Source: Ananas comosus
Lineage: Eukaryota > Streptophyta > Magnoliopsida > Poales > Bromeliaceae
Assembly (NCBI RefSeq): GCF_001540865.1
Contig: NC_033621.1
Coordinates: forward strand, 18,730,451-18,794,450
DNA: 64,000 nucleotides
Direction of reading: 5' to 3'
The notes under the pieces are model-generated. The model saw only the letters and a program-made list of their open reading frames with translations. It made no database searches and had not been told where the DNA came from. Shown one piece after another: positions 59,368-64,000 of this stretch (position 1 is its first letter; the number at the start of each line of letters is the position of its first letter). A program made the translations under genes and the position numbers.

Positions 59368-60463
59368 TGTTAAGTCTTGTGTGTTGGCAAGTTTCGTGAA
59401 GTGAGTCGGAGTCTTGAAGGATCGATGTGTATCGTCGAAGATTGAAGAATCCAAGACTTCGAAGAGATTTGAAAATAACTCACGACGTGAATCATGATAT
59501 TCAGGTAAAGTCTTTACTTCATGTTATGGTGATTCGTACTTAGTATAGGCATTAGAATCATTATTATTAATGTTTAGTTGATTAGAAAGTGCTTTGGAAC
59601 TCTGCGGAACCCGAAACAGTGCAAAGTCTGAAAATTGCACTGTGTACCGGTACAGCCATTGCCCCGTACCGGTACAGCCATCGACTTTGGCTTCGCAAAT
59701 TTTTGTTCCGTCATTGTGTAACCGGTGACAGCCTCTCGTGGATCGGTACACTGTGTAAAATTGTGAAAACTTTCTAATCCGACTTTAATTGATTCTAAAG
59801 TCTATAAATAAGCTATTGGGATTCTCTAACTCATCAAGCATCACGAGAATACATGTTAGAGAAACCCTAGAGGTTCGGATTTCATCAAAAACCTATTTTC
59901 TACATATTAGCCTCTTTTAGATCAAATCGAGATATTGGAATTTCATATCTATATGTCGATTTGATCTTCGCTTCGCTTGGAGTTCTCTTCCCTGGTTTTC
60001 ATCGATACTCTAAGCGAAGGATCACCATACACATGATGTTCTTCATGACGGCGTCGTGGATTCGGCGTGATTGACGGCGATTCGTGGATTCGGATCGTGA
60101 GCTTCGTGGATTCGGAGTGGAGGCGTTTCGTGGATTCGGAACGTGGCGTTCGTGGATTCGAACGTGAGGGCGTGGCCAACACGGAGGATTGCTCGAGATT
60201 CATAGGACGTTAAGAGAGGTTGAGTCTGTAGAGTCGGTAATCACCTTGTAATCTTTTCTCTTAGTGAATTATTTTTTCGCGTGTTGGTCCCGTGGGTTTT
60301 TCTCCAAGTTGGAGTTTTTCCACGTAAATCTCGTTGTGATTTATATTTTCCGCATTTATTTTGATCGCATTGAGATTTGTGGTTTTTGACCGTTACACCT
60401 ATTCACCCCCCTCTAGGTGTTGGATACAATCTAGATAGATCCTTGGGCTCCTCAAAACTTACA
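59368..60463 (+). repeat. 3' LTR of the Copia element
   Basis: Begins TGTTAAGTCTTGTGTG, ends CAAAACTTACA. ACCGGT sites at 59646, 59668 and 59721 and a decayed site at 59742 (spacings 22 and 21 bp), TATA box near 59801-59809. Very similar to 48748-49845. Confidence 0.92.
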
Positions 60464-60468
60464 GTTTA

Positions 60469-61951
60469 TCATGGCTACAGTATTAAAAATAGCCATACCA
60501 GAGCACAGGGAGCTAGGGTTGGTCGCCGGCGGTCGGGCTGCGGGCGATCCGGCCGGGGACGGGTGCAGCCGGTCGGAGGGGTCCGCGACAGTGCTGGCCC
60601 GCGGCGGGCGGCAACCAGTGGCGCGGCGAAGGAGATCAACTTCACTAATAGCTCACGGGTTCAAGGGCTCCCGGCGGCGAGGCGGCGGCCGGAGGAGCTC
60701 GGGGCGACGGCGATCCGTCGGTGGAGGCCGAGGGAAAGGCGTTGCGCCCCGTAGCGGGCGGCGGTGACGCACGGTGGCTGTGGGGACTCGGCCGCGGCCC
60801 GCACCACCCAGGGCGGCTGCAAGGTGCACAAGCGGCGGCCGGCGGTCCACGGGGATGGTCGGGATGGCGAGCGGGAGGTCGCCGGAGGTGTGAGGAGGGC
60901 GGCGCGCGGAGGCAGAGATCACCCAGACTCGGCCTGGGTGACTGCAGTTAGCCGTAGGGAGCTGGGGTGGCTCCGGCGGCGCGCGGGGATGGTGGAGGCC
61001 GGCGGGGACAGTGCCGGGGATGGGCGTCGGCCGGAGAGGAACACTTCCACGGGGTTGAGACAGCTTTTCAACCTCCTTCGGCAGAGTGGGAAGAGAGGGT
61101 GGCCGAGAGGGTTAGAGAGGGAGGTGGTGCTTGGTTTTTTGGCGGCCGGAGCAGCACGCCGGTGGTCGGGATGCGCGCATGGCAGGGCAGAGCTCAGCTG
61201 GGGCAGCTAGGGTTAGCTAGGAGGACTAGGGTAGCAAAAAGGTCAAGCAAACCCTAGCTACCATATTTATACTAAAATATCTTTTTGCCAAAAACCCCTC
61301 CAAAGCATATTATTTACAGTCCAGCCTCTGCCAACATGTGTAACTTGCGCGTACGTACCCCAACGATCGAAATCACGCGAAACGGCGCATAAAATATTGG
61401 ACCTTTCGTGATTTTTTCGTTTTTACCAATATAACCCCTCGACGAACATTTCCTAATTGCTGAAGATCCGTCCGTCGGATTTCCGAACGGATCGTGCCAG
61501 CGCGTTCAGTACAACCGGTGCATTGAATCTAGCATTTCGCTTCATCTGATTCGGTCGACGATTTGCGACGAAGTCAACCCTCATTACATTCCACCATGTA
61601 ACCTTATTCATTTGTATATGTAAATCCATTCAAACCCCTTTTTTCTCAGAAAACGTGCATCAGAACCCAAATCCGTCAGTGCCATTGGGTCCAGAATAGT
61701 TGAGCTGTTGAAAACGAGCTATTGGATCGCTATGTTCGGAGTCCATTACGCACCAGAAGCCTTCTCTACTCATTGGCCTCTCCGGAAAACCGGAGTTACT
61801 ATTCACTTAAGTGATTTGTATCGGTCGCGTAACTTCTCCATCCTAACTCGTTTTCTCTTGAAATTTGACGAGCGTTTATGTAATTACATTACACACAAAA
61901 ACATCATCAATAAAGGGTTTAATTTTATTATAAAAAATCTCGGATATTACA
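60469..61951 (-). mobile_element. Right part of composite insertion K (minus-strand LTR-like)
   Basis: Minus strand: TGTAATATCCGAG start (61951), TATA box AGTATAAATATGG (near 61264-61276), then a GC-rich leader (60480-61250). ORFs in the GC-rich block lack domains and stay open in several frames only because of base composition. Confidence 0.5.
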
Positions 61952-61956
61952 TTGCA

Positions 61957-62841
61957 ACCGTTTAAGATTGAGGCCAAGATCGAGATCCCCAACTACGATG
62001 GCGCTGTCGATGCTGAAAAGCTGGATGCTTGGCTTGACCAACTAGAGATGTACTTCGACCTCTACAACTATAGCAATGCGGAAAAGGTAACTTTTGCAAA
62101 ACTAAAACTTGTAGGTTATGCATTAACTTGGTGGAAGGCCACTTTCCAAACTTCCGCCAATGAGGAGTTCACCTGGAGTCAGTTTAAATGACTGATTTAC
62201 CAGGAGTTCCACCCTATAGGATATGAAGAAGAGAGATGGAAGTGCTGGCATGTCCTGCGCCAAAGACATGACCAGATAGTGCAGGACTACACCATCGACT
62301 TCCGATGGCAAGCCTTAGCGCTTGGCATCTCCTTCGACGATTCACAGGTTTTTCGTAAATACACCGCGGGCCTACAGGAGCCCATCAATGATGAGCTTTG
62401 TCTCTTCGGTGTTCGTGATATCACCTCGACGAGCCAAACAGCCATTGCGATTGAACGAAAAAATAAACTATTTTGCAGGGAGAAGCCATCTAGAGAGTCT
62501 GCTGAGGGCTCGAAAACGTTAAAAAAGAAGGGCTCTAAAAAAAAGGTGTTCTCTAATCCTAATTTGTATTGTGATCATTATAAAGTCACAGAATATGTCA
62601 AGGATTGATGCTAGAAGCTCCCTCTAGAGATGAGACCAAAGAAGAAGGACGATCGTGGTAAACGCACAACGACAACGACAACAACATCAGCAGGATCGAC
62701 AATTGATGCTCCTACCTTAATCGGACGGATTGATCAAGCGAACACTAGTTTGTATCCGATAGCTATGCCGGAGGAGACAAGCCTGTGTCCGTCAAATCCG
62801 ATTAATAAGAGAGAGGAGTTGTTCACCTTTTGAGTTCAAGT
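61957..62841 (+). pseudogene. gag: gypsy H gag, C-terminal part with damaged zinc knuckle
   Basis: Continues the frame of 46734-47116. It has PNYDGAVDAEKLDAWL and LTWWKATFQ, the core of plant Ty3 gag (Retrotrans_gag type). In-frame stops at 62189, 62606, 62612 and 62831. The knuckle region (about 62564-62613) has lost its second Cys and its His, each explainable by a G-to-A or C-to-T change. Confidence 0.75.
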
Positions 62842-62844
62842 AAA

Positions 62845-63406
62845 AAATGAGGTGATCGATGCCATCATCGATCCCGGTAGCCAAAAGATCTTGATCTCGG
62901 AGAACCTAGTTCAAAGGCTGGGTTTGTCGACTACACCACACCCACACCCACACCCATATCCAATAGGGTCGATTGACAACAACATCGAGATGAAGATTGA
63001 TCGCCAGTGTAAGGTGAAGTTTGTAGTGACCGGCGTCTACATCGACGAAATGCTGTGCGAAGTTGTGCCATTGAACATTTGCAACCTTATCTTCGGCAGT
63101 CCTTATTTATGGGACCGTGATGCTACTTTCTTCCGTCGCCCTCAGCAATACCAATTTATTAAGGATGAACAAAATTTTTTGTTCACTATAGAGCTATTAT
63201 CAACAACTGTAGACCTGGTAACTGCTCGCAAGGCCAAGAGGATGATCAATGTCTGTCAAAAGTTTGCCTTACTGGTTATTCGGCCAGTTATATCTAAAGA
63301 GGCAAACAACAAGATATTAAGCCTAGCATGCAAGGAAAATACTGATGATGTAACCAAACTGATCCGCGAGGATCCAATTGAGCCGTGTAACATGAGATCC
63401 AATTGA
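62845..63406 (+). pseudogene. gypsy H retropepsin-like protease region
   Basis: In frame with gag. The active-site motif appears as IIDPGSQKILIS, followed by LVQRLGLSTTPHPHP, the usual order for plant gypsy proteases (D-x-G-S/T then a hydrophobic strand). It ends at TGA/TAA-type stops near 63404; the RT frame follows after a shift. Inactive. Confidence 0.7.
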
Positions 63407-63441
63407 TTAGTGACGCTCTGTTACCAAATTTCGGTATGTAC

Positions 63442-63647
63442 CGAAACTCGGTGGTAGAGAATGAGGAGATAAAGCGACAGGTGACTAAGTTACTTGAGAG
63501 CGGTGCTATCAAACCGAGTAGCTCCCCCTATGGCTCCCCGATCGTGTTGGTGCCAAAGAAAGACGGAGGGTGGTGAATGTGTATTGACTACCGCACCCTA
63601 AAAAAAATTACTATAAATAACCGGTACCCCTTACCGCAGATCGATGA
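63442..63647 (+). pseudogene. gypsy H reverse transcriptase, N-terminal fragment
   Basis: In a shifted frame: LLESGAIKPSSSPYGSPI, VLVPKKDGGW, a stop, [20 protein letters not shown]. This is the signature N-terminal region of Ty3/gypsy RT. It is cut at 63648 by an incoming LTR, before the catalytic YxDD region. Confidence 0.85.
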
Positions 63648-64000
63648 TGTAACATACGAAAACTCTGTAGAGAATATCGAGCTTTAGTCAAATTAACTAA
63701 AGTGTGCGAAAGGAATAGTTGGACAAAATTCATTTAACATTCCAACAATATTGGAAGGGTTAAAGTTGAGTTCCAAGGGAGTTGGAAAGGTTTTAGCATT
63801 ACTCGGTGCGAATTGGAGTTGAAACAATGCGAGATTGAGGTTCGGGAGCATTCGGGTGTTTCGGTGCGCGTTGGGCGCGAAAATAGAACCCGAAAGGCTA
63901 TGTTGGACCATGGATTAAATCCGGCAAAAGCGTGGATGAAAAGATGGTTGGGACATGATCGAAAACATATTTTGGGGATCTCGGTGCGATTTGAGATGAA
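63648..64000 (+). mobile_element. 5' part of another long LTR inserted in H reverse transcriptase
   Basis: Begins TGTAACATACGAAAAC exactly where RT homology stops, the start pattern of LTRs A, B, E2 and S. The expected TSD is GATGA (63643-63647). It runs off the window. Confidence 0.7.

Larger units (their letters stand above)
48748..60463 (+). mobile_element. Copia (Sirevirus-like) non-autonomous retrotransposon, 11.7 kb with nested inserts
   Basis: LTRs 48748-49845 and 59368-60463 (1098 and 1096 bp, very similar), perfect TSD GTTTA (48743-48747, 60464-60468), primer site ATTGGTATCAGAGC two bases after the 5' LTR, and polypurine tract AAAGGGGGAGAT directly before the 3' LTR. Two more PPT-like runs lie at 58968-58980 and 59034-59044; multiple PPTs and LTR palindromes are known Sirevirus traits. 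It carries gag and a separate downstream ORF; no protease, integrase, RT or RNase H was found. Without the nested LTR S it is about 7.8 kb. The 5' LTR begins TATTTAAG instead of TGTTAAG, so its terminal TG is lost. Confidence 0.9.
47117..61951. mobile_element. Composite insertion K into gypsy H gag
   Basis: Bounded by TSD TTGCA (47112-47116, 61952-61956), start TGTGACACCCC, end CGGATATTACA. Removing it restores the gag frame. Excluding the nested Copia element it is about 3.1 kb, the size of the other solo LTRs here. The minus strand of its right part starts TGTAATATCC and carries a TATA box (AGTATAAATATGG, near 61264-61276), which suits a minus-strand solo LTR. However, its left 153 bp is a TRIM LTR in plus orientation followed by a primer site, so its internal history is unresolved. 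Confidence 0.65.
38879..64000 (+). mobile_element. Decayed Ty3/gypsy retrotransposon H, host of nested insertions
   Basis: Pieces in order: 5' LTR (38879 to about 40453), primer site TGGTATTAGAGC (46707), gag part 1 (46734-47116), gag part 2 (from 61957), protease (about 62845-63406), start of reverse transcriptase (63442-63647). The gag-PR-RT order without an integrase between PR and RT marks Ty3/gypsy. It is interrupted by solo LTR E1, composite insertion K and an LTR entering at 63648. The element continues past the window. Many in-frame stops show it is inactive. Confidence 0.8.

Noticed and set aside
60377..61257. Several overlapping GC-rich ORFs
   Set aside because: Open in many frames on both strands with low-complexity Arg/Gly/Ala content; interpreted as the GC-rich leader of an LTR-like segment.
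1..64000. tRNA, rRNA and snoRNA genes
   Set aside because: Only SINE box-B-like motifs were found; no complete cloverleaf or rRNA sequence was recognisable by eye.

Overview
This is a 64 kb piece of plant nuclear DNA, almost certainly from a monocot. The evidence is one spliced gene with a very GC-rich first exon in an AT-rich, repeat-saturated background, plant SINEs and TRIMs, and nested LTR retrotransposons with plant initiator-Met primer sites. Pineapple (Ananas comosus) is my best guess from general familiarity with this repeat style; it is not proven here.

Only one host gene is convincing: a gibberellin 20-oxidase on the minus strand (34048 down to 22414), three exons, 391 codons, all catalytic residues present. 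Its second intron is about 10.1 kb and packed with TA microsatellites, TA-flanked MITEs, SINEs, a Harbinger-like element and a 2.2 kb duplicated segment.

Layout. 1-4.7 kb: TA arrays and six TA-flanked MITEs. 4.7-11.6 kb: a 2.8 kb solo LTR (4989-10867) with a second solo LTR of the same family inserted in opposite orientation (6134-9181). 11.6-16.8 kb: long-LTR fragments interrupted by a complete 534 bp TRIM. 16.8-22.4 kb: mostly unclassified DNA with a CACTA-type transposase pseudogene. 22.4-34.05 kb: the GA20ox gene. 34-38.9 kb: upstream DNA with SINEs and a solo TRIM LTR. 38.9-64 kb: a decayed Ty3/gypsy element (LTR, gag, protease, start of RT) broken by nested insertions. Nearly every insertion has a 5 bp target-site duplication (TSD) that I could read, and two insertions restore a gag reading frame when removed. 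The deepest stack is gypsy > composite insertion > Copia (Sirevirus-like) > 3.9 kb solo LTR > Copia solo LTR.

Most notable: (1) several LTR families, and an internal promoter inside the Copia element, carry ACCGGT palindromes in pairs about 20 bp apart just upstream of TATA boxes; (2) the Copia element has gag but no visible pol and instead carries a separate ORF of the putative plant transposon protein type, with what looks like its own promoter and a 5' UTR intron; (3) a family of microsatellite-embedded MITEs resembles rice Micron elements; (4) the duplicated segment in GA20ox intron 2 differs mainly by single-base indels, which suggests a sequence-quality problem. No searches were run: family names rest on motifs and structure.
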